From contig JAUVQB010000078.1 in assembly GCA_030598385.1 (NCBI GenBank), positions 1-6,765 of the forward strand: DNA of 6,765 nt. The letters are read 5' to 3'. The stretch comes from Alphaproteobacteria bacterium. Lineage in GTDB: Bacteria > Pseudomonadota > Alphaproteobacteria > Kiloniellales > JAKSDN01. Position numbers and translations under genes: made by a program. This document shows positions 1 to 6,116 of this stretch, piece by piece (position 1 is the stretch's first letter; every line of letters begins with the position of its first letter). Under the pieces are notes generated by a model that searched no databases, was not told the DNA's origin, and saw nothing but the letters and a program-made list of their open reading frames with translations.

Positions 1-1
1 A

Positions 2-1381
2 CGCGGCCTGAAGGTTCGGCCGTTCAAGCCCCAGAACATGTCGAACAACGCGGCGGTCACCGCCGATGGCGGCGAGATCGGCCGCGCCCAGGCGCTGCAG
101 GCCCGGGCTTGTGGCCTCGCGCCCGCCACCGACATGAACCCGGTGCTGTTGAAGCCCCAGAGCGAGGTTGGCGCCCAGGTGGTGGTGCACGGCCGGGTTT
201 GGGGCAGCGCCCAGGCCGAGGCTTACCAGGCTCTCAAATCCGACCTGCTGCCGGCGGTGCTCGGGTCCTTCGACCGACTGGCCGAAGGGGCGGACTTGCT
301 GCTGGTCGAGGGCGCGGGCAGCGCGGCCGAGGTGAACTTGCGGGCTGGCGATATCGCCAATATGGGCTTCGCCGAGGCGGCCCGGGTCCCCGTCGTGCTG
401 GTCGGCGACATCGACCGGGGCGGCGTCATCGCGAGCCTGGTCGGCACCTATCATCTGCTGCCGCCGCAAGAGCGGGCTTTGTTGGCCGGCTTTATCATCA
501 ACAAGTTCCGCGGCGAGCTGCGCCTGTTCGACGGTGGCCTGGATGTGATCGCCCGAGAGACCGGCCTGAAGTCGTTCGGCGTGGTGCCCTATTTCGCCGC
601 AGCCCAGCGCCTGCCGGCCGAGGACGCGCTCGCGGTCGAGCGGCCGTCCGAAACTAAGGCGAACGCCCGCATCAAGATCGCCGTGCCGGTCTTCTCCCGC
701 ATCGCCAACTTCGACGACCTCGACCCGCTCATGGCCGAACCGGACGTGGCGGTCGACTTCGTTCCGCGCGGCCGTGCCTTGCCGGGCGACGCCGACCTCG
801 TTGTCCTGCCCGGCTCCAAGGCGACCCTCGCCGACCTGGCCGTGATCCGCCAGGAGGGCTGGGACCTCGATATCCTCGCCCACCTGCGCCGGGGCGGCTG
901 GCTCCTGGGGCTCTGCGGCGGTTTCCAGATGCTGGGGCGGAGGATCGCCGACCCGGAGGGCATCGAAGGCCCGCCCGGCGGCGCGGAGGGCCTTGGCCTG
1001 CTCGACCTCGAGACAGAGCTCGCCGGCGACAAGACCCTGGTCGAAGCGGCGGGCGTGGAGGCCGGGAGCGGCGAGGCCGTGCGGGGCTACGAGATGCACG
1101 TCGGAAAGACGGACGGCCCGGCTCTCGATCGTCCTTTTCTAACCTTGGCCGGCCGGCCTGAAGGCGCGGTCTCCGAAGACGGGCGGGTGCTCGGCTGCTA
1201 TCTCCACGGCCTCTTTGCGGCCGACGGCTTCCGCCACGCCTTCCTCAGCCGGCTCAAGCTGCGCGCGGTGAGCGGGCTCGCCTACGAGGCCCAGGTCGAG
1301 GGCACCCTCGACGCCCTCGCCGACCACCTGGAAACCCACCTCGATCTGGACGGCCTGCTGGCCGCCGCCAGAGGGCGCTGA
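2..1381 (+). CDS. cobQ: Cobyric acid synthase, glutamine-hydrolysing (5' end outside window)
   Basis: CobQ/CbiP (EC 6.3.5.10) amidates side chains b, d, e and g of adenosylcobyrinic acid a,c-diamide in the cytoplasm, using glutamine and ATP. The reading frame is already open at base 2 and shows the family's [15 protein letters not shown] block, so the ATG at 38 is internal. About 30 N-terminal residues, including the P-loop (GTGSDVGKS in relatives), lie outside the window. Counting from base 2, the synthetase domain shows DMNPVLLKP (about 44-52), [11 protein letters not shown] (about 102-112), VGDIDRGGV (about 134-142) and GFIINKFRG (about 163-171). The C-terminal glutamine-amidotransferase-like domain carries the cysteine in LCGGFQMLG (Cys305) and the histidine in YLHGLF (His402). 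The visible 459 residues plus the missing piece fit the usual length of about 485-490. The gene ends one base from the convergent cbiB. No odd residues are seen. Confidence 0.96.
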   Translation, partial: RGLKVRPFKPQNMSNNAAVTADGGEIGRAQALQARACGLAPATDMNPVLLKPQSEVGAQVVVHGRVWGSAQAEAYQALKSDLLPAVLGSFDRLAEGADLLLVEGAGSAAEVNLRAGDIANMGFAEAARVPVVLVGDIDRGGVIASLVGTYHLLPPQERALLAGFIINKFRGELRLFDGGLDVIARETGLKSFGVVPYFAAAQRLPAEDALAVERPSETKANARIKIAVPVFSRIANFDDLDPLMAEPDVAVDFVPRGRALPGDADLVVLPGSKATLADLAVIRQEGWDLDILAHLRRGGWLLGLCGGFQMLGRRIADPEGIEGPPGGAEGLGLLDLETELAGDKTLVEAAGVEAGSGEAVRGYEMHVGKTDGPALDRPFLTLAGRPEGAVSEDGRVLGCYLHGLFAADGFRHAFLSRLKLRAVSGLAYEAQVEGTLDALADHLETHLDLDGLLAAARGR

Positions 1382-1382
1382 C

Positions 1383-2378
1383 TCACCATGCGACAGCCCA
1401 GAGACCCGCGATCACAAGGGCCGTCATGGCGCATGCCGCGATGTAAAGGCGCAAGCCCGCGCGGATGTCCTGGGCGGTCAGATTGGCGCGGCCGTCGCCC
1501 ATCCAGGGGTCGTCCACGGCCTCGCCGGGATAGACCCGCGGGCCGGCCAGAGCGAAATCCAGCGCGCCGGCGAGGGCCGCTTCCTGCCAGCCGGCGTTGG
1601 GCGAGCCGTGCCGGCGCGCGTCGCGCAACATGGCCCGCCAGGCCCGGCCCGCTTGGGCCCTTGGCATTACCAGGGCGGCGAGGGCGATGAGCCCGCCGGC
1701 AAGCCGCGCCGGAACGAAGTTGACCCAGTCGTCGAGGCGGGCCGCCGCCTTGCCGAAGGCCTCGTAGCGGGGGGTGTGATGGCCCAGCATGGAATCGAGC
1801 GTGTTGATCGCCTTGTAGGCCAGGAGGCCCGGCAGGCCGAGCAGCAGATACCAGAAGAGCGGCGCCACCAGGCCGTCGGAGAAGTTCTCCGCCAGGGATT
1901 CCAGCGCAGCTCTCGCGACCCCTCCTTCGTCCAGAGAGTCCGGGTCGCGGCCGACGATGTGGGCCACCTCGGCGCGCCCCTCGGGCAGGGAGCGGGCCAG
2001 GTTGCGCGCCACAGCGGCGACATGGTCGTAGAGGTCACGGCCGGCAAGGAGCATGGCCGCCAGCAGAGCTTCGATGATCCAGCCGCCGGTGACCCACCAG
2101 AACAGCAGGCCGAGGCCGAGGCCAACCGCGAGCGCCGCGAGGGTGACGGCCAGGGTGAGGGCCAGGCCGCGGCGGAACCGGCGCGCCGCCGCAAGGCCGT
2201 CCCGGTTCCAGACGGCTTCGCCGGCCGCGATGCGCCCGCCCAGCCAGGCGACCGGATGGGGCGCCCGGCGGTAGAGCCAGTCCGGCTCGCCGGCCAGCGC
2301 GTCCAAGGCCAGCGCCACGAGGGCCGCGAGGCAGATCGTGGCGGGGGCCGCCAGGCCGGTGATCCACAACATCAGCAT
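1383..2378 (-). CDS. cbiB: Adenosylcobinamide-phosphate synthase, membrane protein (CbiB; CobD in Pseudomonas naming)
   Basis: CbiB (EC 6.3.1.10) joins (R)-1-aminopropan-2-ol or its phosphate to the f side chain of adenosylcobyric acid, giving adenosylcobinamide (phosphate). It is an inner-membrane protein. The 331-residue product, near the usual 310-330, shows family blocks in order: LDALAGEP (25-32), HPVAWLG (41-47), GRDPDSLDE (143-151) followed by ALESLAENFSDGLVAPLF (158-175), YKAINTLDSMLGHHTPRY (188-205) and GWQEAALAGAL (263-273). Hydrophobic segments near 8-28, 71-97, 100-112, 170-187, 224-239 and 311-331 fit a polytopic membrane protein. It works immediately after CobQ, encoded next door on the opposite strand. 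The start at 2378 is the likeliest; a second in-frame ATG at 2372 (residue 3) cannot be excluded, and neither has a strong Shine-Dalgarno sequence. Transcription diverges from cbiX. Confidence 0.95.
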   Translation of the reverse strand: MLMLWITGLAAPATICLAALVALALDALAGEPDWLYRRAPHPVAWLGGRIAAGEAVWNRDGLAAARRFRRGLALTLAVTLAALAVGLGLGLLFWWVTGGWIIEALLAAMLLAGRDLYDHVAAVARNLARSLPEGRAEVAHIVGRDPDSLDEGGVARAALESLAENFSDGLVAPLFWYLLLGLPGLLAYKAINTLDSMLGHHTPRYEAFGKAAARLDDWVNFVPARLAGGLIALAALVMPRAQAGRAWRAMLRDARRHGSPNAGWQEAALAGALDFALAGPRVYPGEAVDDPWMGDGRANLTAQDIRAGLRLYIAACAMTALVIAGLWAVAW

Positions 2379-2436
2379 GGCCGGAGCATGGGTTGCGAGG
2401 CTATTGCGGTCAACGGGTCGGCGTGGTTTTCTCCGC

Positions 2437-2471
2437 CGTCCGGACGCCGCCGAAATGGCCGCGGTCGCGGC
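2437..2471. repeat. Two adjacent short inverted repeats in the cbiB/cbiX gap
   Basis: CGTCCGGACG at 2437-2446 is a perfect 10-base palindrome. Eleven bases further on, GCCGCG (2458-2463) and CGCGGC (2466-2471) form an inverted repeat with a two-base centre. They lie 27-61 bases upstream of the cbiX start, where an operator or 5'-UTR hairpin could act. No T-tract follows, so neither looks like a terminator. Short palindromes are common by chance in DNA this GC-rich, so a regulatory role is only a possibility. Confidence 0.3.
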
Positions 2472-2484
2472 GTTAGGGGCGTCA

Positions 2485-2491
2485 GGGGAGG
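2485..2491 (+). promoter_or_regulatory. Ribosome binding site of cbiX
   Basis: GGGGAGG lies six bases before the ATG at 2498, within a purine-rich run. It is the strongest Shine-Dalgarno-like sequence I see in the window and supports the chosen start. It fits cbiX being the first gene of its operon and needing independent initiation, unlike the later genes that overlap their predecessors. Confidence 0.75.
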
Positions 2492-2497
2492 TAGGGG

Positions 2498-3523
2498 ATG
2501 AGCCAGGTCGGCGTGATGGTGTGCGGCCACGGCAGCCGCGACGAAGAGGCGGTGGCCGAGTTCGCGTCGGTCGCTGAAGGCATACGCGAGCGGCTGCCCC
2601 AGTATCCGGTGGAAAGCGGTTTCCTGGAGTTCGCCACGCCGATCATTCGCGACGGCCTCGACAGGCTGCGCGCCGCCGGCTGCGGGCGGGTGCTCGCCGT
2701 GCCGGGCATGCTGTTCGCCGCCGGCCACGCCAAGAACGACATCCCGGCGGTGCTCAATACCTACGAGGCCCAGCACCCGGAGATGCCGATAGACTACGCC
2801 CGGGAGCTGGCGCTCGACGCCAAGCTGATCAACGCCGCGGCGGACCGCATAAGGGAAGCGCTGACCGAAGCCGGCGAGGGCGCGCCGGCCCACGAGACCC
2901 TGCTGATGGTGGTTGGCCGGGGCGCTTCGGACCCGGACGCCAATTCCAACGTCGCCAAGGTGATGCGCCTCTTGTGGGAGGGCTTCGGCTTCGGCTGGGG
3001 CGAAACCTCCTATTCCGGCGTCACCTTTCCGCTGGTCGAACCGGGCCTCGAGCACGCCGCCAAGCTGGGCTACCGGCGCATCGTCGTGTTCCCCTATTTC
3101 CTCTTCACCGGCGTGCTGGTGAAGCGCATCTACGACCACACCGACCTGGTTGCCGCGCGCCATCCGGAGATCGAATTCGTCAAGGCGCCCTACCTGAGCG
3201 ACCATCCGCTGGTGCTGGACAGCTTCGCCGAGCGGGTCGCGGAGATCCTGACTGGCGGCAACCTGATGAACTGCAAGCTGTGCAAGTACCGGGAACAGAT
3301 CCTCGGCTTCGAGGCCGATGTCGGTGCACCCCAGGAAAGCCATCACCACCATGTGGAGGGCATCGGCACCGGCGGCGAGGGTAAAGTCTTCGGTGTGGAA
3401 GGTGCCGCCGATCATCACGCGCACCACCACCACGGTGACGGCCATCATCACCATCATCACCGTCCCTATCCTCATGCCGATCATCCGCATGGGCCGCGCA
3501 GCCTGAAGAAGGCGCGGGCCTGA
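2498..3523 (+). CDS. cbiX: Sirohydrochlorin cobaltochelatase, long CbiX with MxCxxC motif and His-rich tail
   Basis: CbiX inserts Co2+ into sirohydrochlorin (EC 4.99.1.3), the committing step of the early-cobalt B12 route. The product (341 residues) is the two-domain long form. The N-terminal half has GHGSRD (10-15) and LFAAGHAKNDIP (72-83). His11 and His77 correspond by position to the paired metal-site histidines of small CbiX. The C-terminal half has VVGRGASDPDANS (138-150), where Arg141 stands in the GHG position as is usual for this half, and FPYFLFTGVLVKRI (198-211). It is followed by MNCKLC (257-262), matching the MxCxxC motif that binds an Fe-S cluster in Bacillus megaterium CbiX, and by a tail with 19 histidines between 282 and 331. 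A strong ribosome binding site precedes the ATG. As first gene of the operon it sits 37 bases before cobH. The tail's function (cobalt storage or delivery) is inferred. Confidence 0.94.
   Translation: MSQVGVMVCGHGSRDEEAVAEFASVAEGIRERLPQYPVESGFLEFATPIIRDGLDRLRAAGCGRVLAVPGMLFAAGHAKNDIPAVLNTYEAQHPEMPIDYARELALDAKLINAAADRIREALTEAGEGAPAHETLLMVVGRGASDPDANSNVAKVMRLLWEGFGFGWGETSYSGVTFPLVEPGLEHAAKLGYRRIVVFPYFLFTGVLVKRIYDHTDLVAARHPEIEFVKAPYLSDHPLVLDSFAERVAEILTGGNLMNCKLCKYREQILGFEADVGAPQESHHHHVEGIGTGGEGKVFGVEGAADHHAHHHHGDGHHHHHHRPYPHADHPHGPRSLKKARA
3341..3490 (+). other. Histidine-rich metal-binding tail of CbiX
   Basis: This stretch encodes residues 282-331 of CbiX. It holds histidine clusters at 282-285, 306-307, 309-312 and 316-321, plus His326, His329 and His331, separated by Gly/Asp/Glu-rich linkers. 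CAC and CAT are mixed, so the DNA is an imperfect CAY-type triplet repeat that could change length by slippage. Similar tails are known on long CbiX, CobW and nickel chaperones, where they bind divalent metal. The tail lies beyond the catalytic domains and is probably flexible. Confidence 0.85.
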
Positions 3524-3547
3524 GCGCGGGGCGGGGCAAGGGGGCTT

Positions 3548-3553
3548 AGGGGG
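3548..3553 (+). promoter_or_regulatory. Ribosome binding site of cobH
   Basis: AGGGGG sits seven bases before the ATG at 3561, in the 37-base gap after cbiX. Its position supports this start over the upstream GTG at 3553, which is in another frame. The gap has no terminator-like hairpin with a T-tract, so cobH is probably cotranscribed with cbiX. Confidence 0.55.
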
Positions 3554-3560
3554 TGCCAGG

Positions 3561-4184
3561 ATGGAGTACTTGCGCGATCCGGGCGAGATCACCCGCCGGT
3601 CTTTCGAGATCGTCCGGGCGGAGGCGGACCTTGGCGCCCTGCCGGAGGCGCTTGCGGCCGTCGCGGTGCGCCTGGTCCACGCCTGCGGCATGCCCGATAT
3701 CGTGGGCGAGCTGGCCTGGCGGCCCGGCGTCGTGGGGGAGGCCCGCGCGGCGCTTGGCTCCGGCGCCCCGGTCCTGGCCGACTGCCGCATGGTGGCCGAC
3801 GGCGTGATCCGCGAACGGCTGCCTGCCCGGAACGACATCGTTTGCACCCTCGACGACCCCGAGGTGCCTGCGCTCGCCCGCAGCCTGGGTACGACTCGCT
3901 CGGCGGCGGCCTTGGAGCTGTGGCGCGACGATCTGTCGGGCGCCGTGGTCGCCATCGGAAATGCGCCGACGGCGCTTTACCGGCTGCTCGAATTGTTGGC
4001 GGATGGGGCGCCGCTGCCGGCGGCGATCCTGGCCTTTCCGGTCGGCTTCGTCGGCGCCGCGGAATCGAAGGAGGCGCTGATCGAGGCCGGCATCGAGGTG
4101 CCCTATCTCACGCTGCGCGGCCGGCGCGGCGGCAGCGCATTGGCCGCCGCAGCCGTGAACGCCGTGGCGGCGGACGGCCCATGA
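3561..4184 (+). CDS. cobH: Precorrin-8X / cobalt-precorrin-8 methylmutase
   Basis: CobH/CbiC moves the methyl group from C11 to C12 of (cobalt-)precorrin-8, giving hydrogenobyrinic or cobyrinic acid (EC 5.4.99.61 or 5.4.99.60). At 207 residues it has the normal family length (about 205-220). It shows the N-terminal YLRDPGEITRRSF block (3-15), LVHACGMPD (38-46) containing His40, which aligns with the catalytic histidine (His43) of the Pseudomonas denitrificans enzyme, ADCRMVADG (73-81), IGNAPTAL (132-139), FPVGFVGAAESKEAL (159-173) and GRRGGSA (187-193). The product is soluble, with no signal peptide. Its stop overlaps the cobL start as ATGA (4181-4184), so translation of the two is probably coupled. 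The cob or cbi label depends on whether cobalt is already bound; cbiC would suit an early-cobalt pathway. Confidence 0.96.
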   Translation: MEYLRDPGEITRRSFEIVRAEADLGALPEALAAVAVRLVHACGMPDIVGELAWRPGVVGEARAALGSGAPVLADCRMVADGVIRERLPARNDIVCTLDDPEVPALARSLGTTRSAAALELWRDDLSGAVVAIGNAPTALYRLLELLADGAPLPAAILAFPVGFVGAAESKEALIEAGIEVPYLTLRGRRGGSALAAAAVNAVAADGP

Positions 4185-5395
4185 CGGTGTGGCTCTCCCT
4201 GGTCGGCGTGGGCGAGGGCGGGCTCGACGACCTTGCGCCCGCGGCCCGCGCGCTGATCGAAACAGCGGAAGTGCTGGTCGGCGGCAAGCGCCACTTGGCC
4301 ATGGTGCCCGAGGCGGCGGACGACCGGCGCGAGCGGCTCGCCTGGCCGAGCCCCTTCGCCACCCTGGCCCAGGAGATCGCCAAGCGCCGCGGGCAAAGGG
4401 TCTGCGTGTTGGCGAGCGGCGATCCCATGAACTACGGCGTCGGCGCTAAGCTCGCCCAGCAGTTTCCGATCGATGAGATCACGATCCTGCCGTCGCCCTC
4501 CGCGTTCAGTCTGGCCTGCGCGCGGCTCGGCTGGAGCGCGCCAGACACGGCCCTGCTGTCGATCCACGGGCGGCCGCTCGAGGCCCTGCATCCGGCGGTC
4601 CAGCCGGGCGCGCGCTTGCTGGTCCTGACCAGCGGCAGGGAGGCGCCGGCGGAGGTGGCGGCGCTGCTCAGGGCGCGCGGCTATGGCCGGAGCCGGATGA
4701 TCGCCCTGGAGCGCATGGGCGGCGCCAAGGAGCGGCGGGTCGAGGCCACGGCGGACGACTGGCCGGTCGGCGCGGTCGAGGATTTCCACACCCTGGCGAT
4801 TGAATGCGTGCCGGATCCGGGCGCGGCTCTCCTCTCCACCGCGCCGGGCTTGCCCGACGAGGCCTTCCACAACGACGGCCAGCTCACCAAGCGCGAGATC
4901 CGCGCCGCGACCATCGCGGCCCTGGCCCCGGTGCCGGACCAGTTGCTGTGGGACGTGGGGGCGGGCTGCGGCTCGGTCGCCATCGAATGGATGCGCAGCG
5001 TCCCCCGCGCCCGGGCGGTGGCGGTCGAACGCAAGCGCGCGCGCGCGGCGCTGATCGCCGCCAACGCCGTGGCCCTGGGAACCCCGCTGCTGCAGGTGGT
5101 CGAGGGCGAGGCCCCGGAGGCGCTGGAACCGCTTGACGATCCCGATGCCGTCTTCCTCGGCGGCGGCGCCAGCGCGGCGGGGTTGGTGGACACTTGCTGG
5201 GCACGCCTGAAGCCGGGCGGCCACCTGGTCGCCAACGCGGTCACCCTGGAAGGCGAGCAGGCGCTCTTGACTTGGCGCGAGCAAAACGGTGGCGATCTTA
5301 CGCGCCTCGCCATCTCCCGCGCGGAGCCGGTCGGCGGCCTGACCGGCTGGCGGCCGCTGATGCCGGTGACCCAGCTTGCGGCGGTGAAGCCATGA
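4181..5395 (+). CDS. cobL: Precorrin-6Y C5,15-methyltransferase (decarboxylating), CbiE-CbiT fusion
   Basis: CobL (EC 2.1.1.132) methylates C5 and C15 of (cobalt-)precorrin-6B/7 and decarboxylates the C12 acetate, using S-adenosylmethionine. Residues 1 to about 215 are the CbiE-like tetrapyrrole-methylase domain, with GVGEGGLDDL (9-18), LASGDPMNYGVG (77-88) and LPSPSAFSLACARLGW (103-118). Residues from about 225 to 404 are the CbiT-like Rossmann methyltransferase. They open with DEAFHNDGQLTKREIRA (226-242), then SAM motif I in LWDVGAGCGSVAIEWMR (256-272) and VFLGGG (324-329). The 404 residues are close to the 413 of P. denitrificans CobL. The ATG at 4181 overlaps the cobH stop; the same frame stays open further upstream, but that stretch lies inside cobH and lacks family similarity. 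Its stop overlaps a tiny ORF before cobI. Both domains appear intact. Confidence 0.96.
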   Translation: MTVWLSLVGVGEGGLDDLAPAARALIETAEVLVGGKRHLAMVPEAADDRRERLAWPSPFATLAQEIAKRRGQRVCVLASGDPMNYGVGAKLAQQFPIDEITILPSPSAFSLACARLGWSAPDTALLSIHGRPLEALHPAVQPGARLLVLTSGREAPAEVAALLRARGYGRSRMIALERMGGAKERRVEATADDWPVGAVEDFHTLAIECVPDPGAALLSTAPGLPDEAFHNDGQLTKREIRAATIAALAPVPDQLLWDVGAGCGSVAIEWMRSVPRARAVAVERKRARAALIAANAVALGTPLLQVVEGEAPEALEPLDDPDAVFLGGGASAAGLVDTCWARLKPGGHLVANAVTLEGEQALLTWREQNGGDLTRLAISRAEPVGGLTGWRPLMPVTQLAAVKP

Positions 5396-5412
5396 CCGGG
5401 ACGCTCCCATGA
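5392..5412 (+). other. Six-codon minicistron (MTGTLP) bridging cobL and cobI
   Basis: An ATG at 5392 overlaps the cobL stop (ATGA, 5392-5395) and opens six codons, MTGTLP. Their TGA (5410-5412) overlaps the cobI ATG (ATGA, 5409-5412). A GGTGA (5383-5387) is placed four bases before this first ATG and 21 before the cobI ATG, so it suits the minicistron better. Ribosomes ending cobL could restart here, translate six codons and restart on cobI. The sequence shows the ORF and its overlaps; translation is inferred, and it could be a passive by-product of the local duplication. Confidence 0.4.
5398..5408 (+). promoter_or_regulatory. Small hairpin directly before the cobI start
   Basis: GGGA (5398-5401), loop CGC and TCCC (5405-5408) form a four-pair GC-rich stem ending right before the cobI ATG at 5409. 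It lies wholly inside the six-codon minicistron, so a ribosome translating that ORF would open it. A four-pair stem is only marginally stable, so its effect is uncertain. Confidence 0.3.
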
Positions 5413-6116
5413 CTGGAACTCTTTACGGCCTCGGCATCGGCCCCGGCGACCCGGAGCTGATCACCCTGAAGGCGCTCCGGTGTCTGCGCGCCGTGCCGGT
5501 GATCGCCTATCCGGCGCCCCCGGAGGGCGACAGCCTCGCGAGGGCTATCGTCGAACCCCATCTCATCGGCGGGCAAAGGGAGATCGCCATCCGCATGCCC
5601 ATGGTGGCCGCCCGCTTCCCGGCCCAGGAAGTCTACGACCGGGCCGCCGAGGAGATCGGCGGCGAGCTCGAGGCGGGGCGCGACGTGGCCGTCCTCTGCG
5701 AGGGCGATCCCTTCTTTTACGGCTCCTTCATGTACCTCTTCGGCCGCATGGCGGGACGTTTTCCGGTCGAGGTGATTCCCGGCGTCTCCTCGCTGACCGC
5801 CTGCGCTGCCGTGCTGGGCGCCCCCCTGGTGGCGCGCAACGACGTGCTGACGGTGGTGCCCGCCACCCTCACGCCGGAGGAGATCAAGCGCCGGCTGGCC
5901 GAAGGCGGCGAGGCGGCGGCCATCGTGAAGGTCGGCCGCAACCTGGAGAAAGTGCGGGGCGTGCTGGACGACCTGGGCCTGGCCGACAACGCCCGCTATG
6001 TCGAGCACGCCACCATGGCCAGCCAGAAGATCCTGCCGCTTTCGGCCGTCGGCGCCGAGGCGGCGCCCTACTTTTCGATGATTCTGGTCCACCGCCGGGG
6101 CGAGGCCTGGCGATGA
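5409..6116 (+). CDS. cobI: Precorrin-2 / cobalt-factor II C20-methyltransferase
   Basis: CobI/CbiL transfers a methyl group from S-adenosylmethionine to C20 of precorrin-2 (EC 2.1.1.130) or cobalt-factor II (EC 2.1.1.151), the first methylation specific to the B12 branch. The 235-residue product is a typical tetrapyrrole methylase with YGLGIGPGDPELITLKAL (6-23), VLCEGDPFFYGSFMYL (95-110) and VEVIPGVSSLTACAA (120-134), the usual SAM- and substrate-binding blocks. These favour CobI/CbiL over the other methylases of the pathway. The start at 5409 is the only in-frame choice near the family N-terminus (MSGTLYGLG-like), but it has no convincing Shine-Dalgarno of its own. Initiation probably depends on coupling through the preceding minicistron. 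The stop overlaps the next ATG as ATGA (6113-6116). Which substrate it uses depends on whether CbiX loads cobalt first. Confidence 0.95.
   Translation: MTGTLYGLGIGPGDPELITLKALRCLRAVPVIAYPAPPEGDSLARAIVEPHLIGGQREIAIRMPMVAARFPAQEVYDRAAEEIGGELEAGRDVAVLCEGDPFFYGSFMYLFGRMAGRFPVEVIPGVSSLTACAAVLGAPLVARNDVLTVVPATLTPEEIKRRLAEGGEAAAIVKVGRNLEKVRGVLDDLGLADNARYVEHATMASQKILPLSAVGAEAAPYFSMILVHRRGEAWR
6102..6105 (+). promoter_or_regulatory. Ribosome binding site of cbiG
   Basis: GAGG, inside the end of cobI, lies seven bases before the ATG at 6113. It supports that ATG as the start even though it also overlaps the cobI stop. Confidence 0.5.

Larger units (their letters stand above)
2379..2497. promoter_or_regulatory. 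Divergent intergenic region between cbiB and cbiX
   Basis: These 119 bases are the only substantial non-coding stretch and must serve, at least in part, both cbiB (leftward) and the cbiX operon (rightward). On the minus strand a TTGACC hexamer (read 2413 to 2408) is a plausible -35 for cbiB, but the hexamer 17 bases on (CATGCT) is a poor -10. On the plus strand TTGCGG (2404-2409) with TTTTCT (2427-2432) is an even weaker pair. I cannot call a promoter with confidence. I see no B12-box-like block, and the region is too short for a full cobalamin riboswitch plus promoter. Two short inverted repeats (2437-2446, 2458-2471) are listed separately. Confidence 0.5.
5392..5423 (+). repeat. Imperfect tandem duplication of the cobI start
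   Basis: Positions 5392-5406 and 5409-5423 match at 11 of 15 bases, offset by 17. Both encode MTGTL. All four mismatches fall at third codon positions, with C/G in the first copy and A/T in the second. Because 17 is not a multiple of three, the copies are in different frames and only the second leads into CobI. A short tandem duplication is the simplest origin, though chance cannot be excluded at this length. Confidence 0.5.

Noticed and set aside
38..40. ATG at 38 as the start of cobQ
   Set aside because: The frame is open to the window edge and the preceding codons encode the conserved RPFKPQN block, so this methionine is internal.
1358..1371. Stem CTGGC/GCCAG at the end of cobQ as a terminator
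   Set aside because: It is only five pairs, lies inside the coding region and has no T-tract on either strand.
1608..2501. Plus-strand open frame (297 codons) over cbiB
   Set aside because: It mirrors the cbiB coding strand, has a charged low-complexity composition and no family blocks; CbiB motifs on the minus strand are convincing.
2915..2923. Loss of the metal-binding histidine in the second CbiX half (Arg141 in GRG)
   Set aside because: Long CbiX proteins commonly have Arg at this position in the C-terminal half; the histidine pair in the N-terminal half is present, so the enzyme is not considered damaged.
3341..3490. His-rich coding repeat as a CRISPR or other repeat array
   Set aside because: It is a CAC/CAT triplet run in the CbiX frame with no regular repeat-spacer spacing.
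2372..3955. Long minus-strand open frame (527 codons) across cbiX and cobH
   Set aside because: It is antisense to two clearly recognisable genes. Its product is rich in Arg, Pro, Ser and His-derived composition with no family motif; long antisense frames are common in GC-rich DNA.
3842..4180. Upstream extension of the cobL frame to an earlier ATG
   Set aside because: The added residues are an out-of-frame reading of cobH with no CobL similarity; the family N-terminus begins at 4181.
4103..5410. Minus-strand open frame (435 codons) antisense to cobL
   Set aside because: The low-complexity, Arg/Gln/Gly-rich translation has no recognisable motif, while the sense strand encodes an intact CobL.
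5298..6092. Minus-strand open frame (264 codons) antisense to cobI
   Set aside because: The CobI motifs on the plus strand are complete; the antisense product is a compositional shadow.
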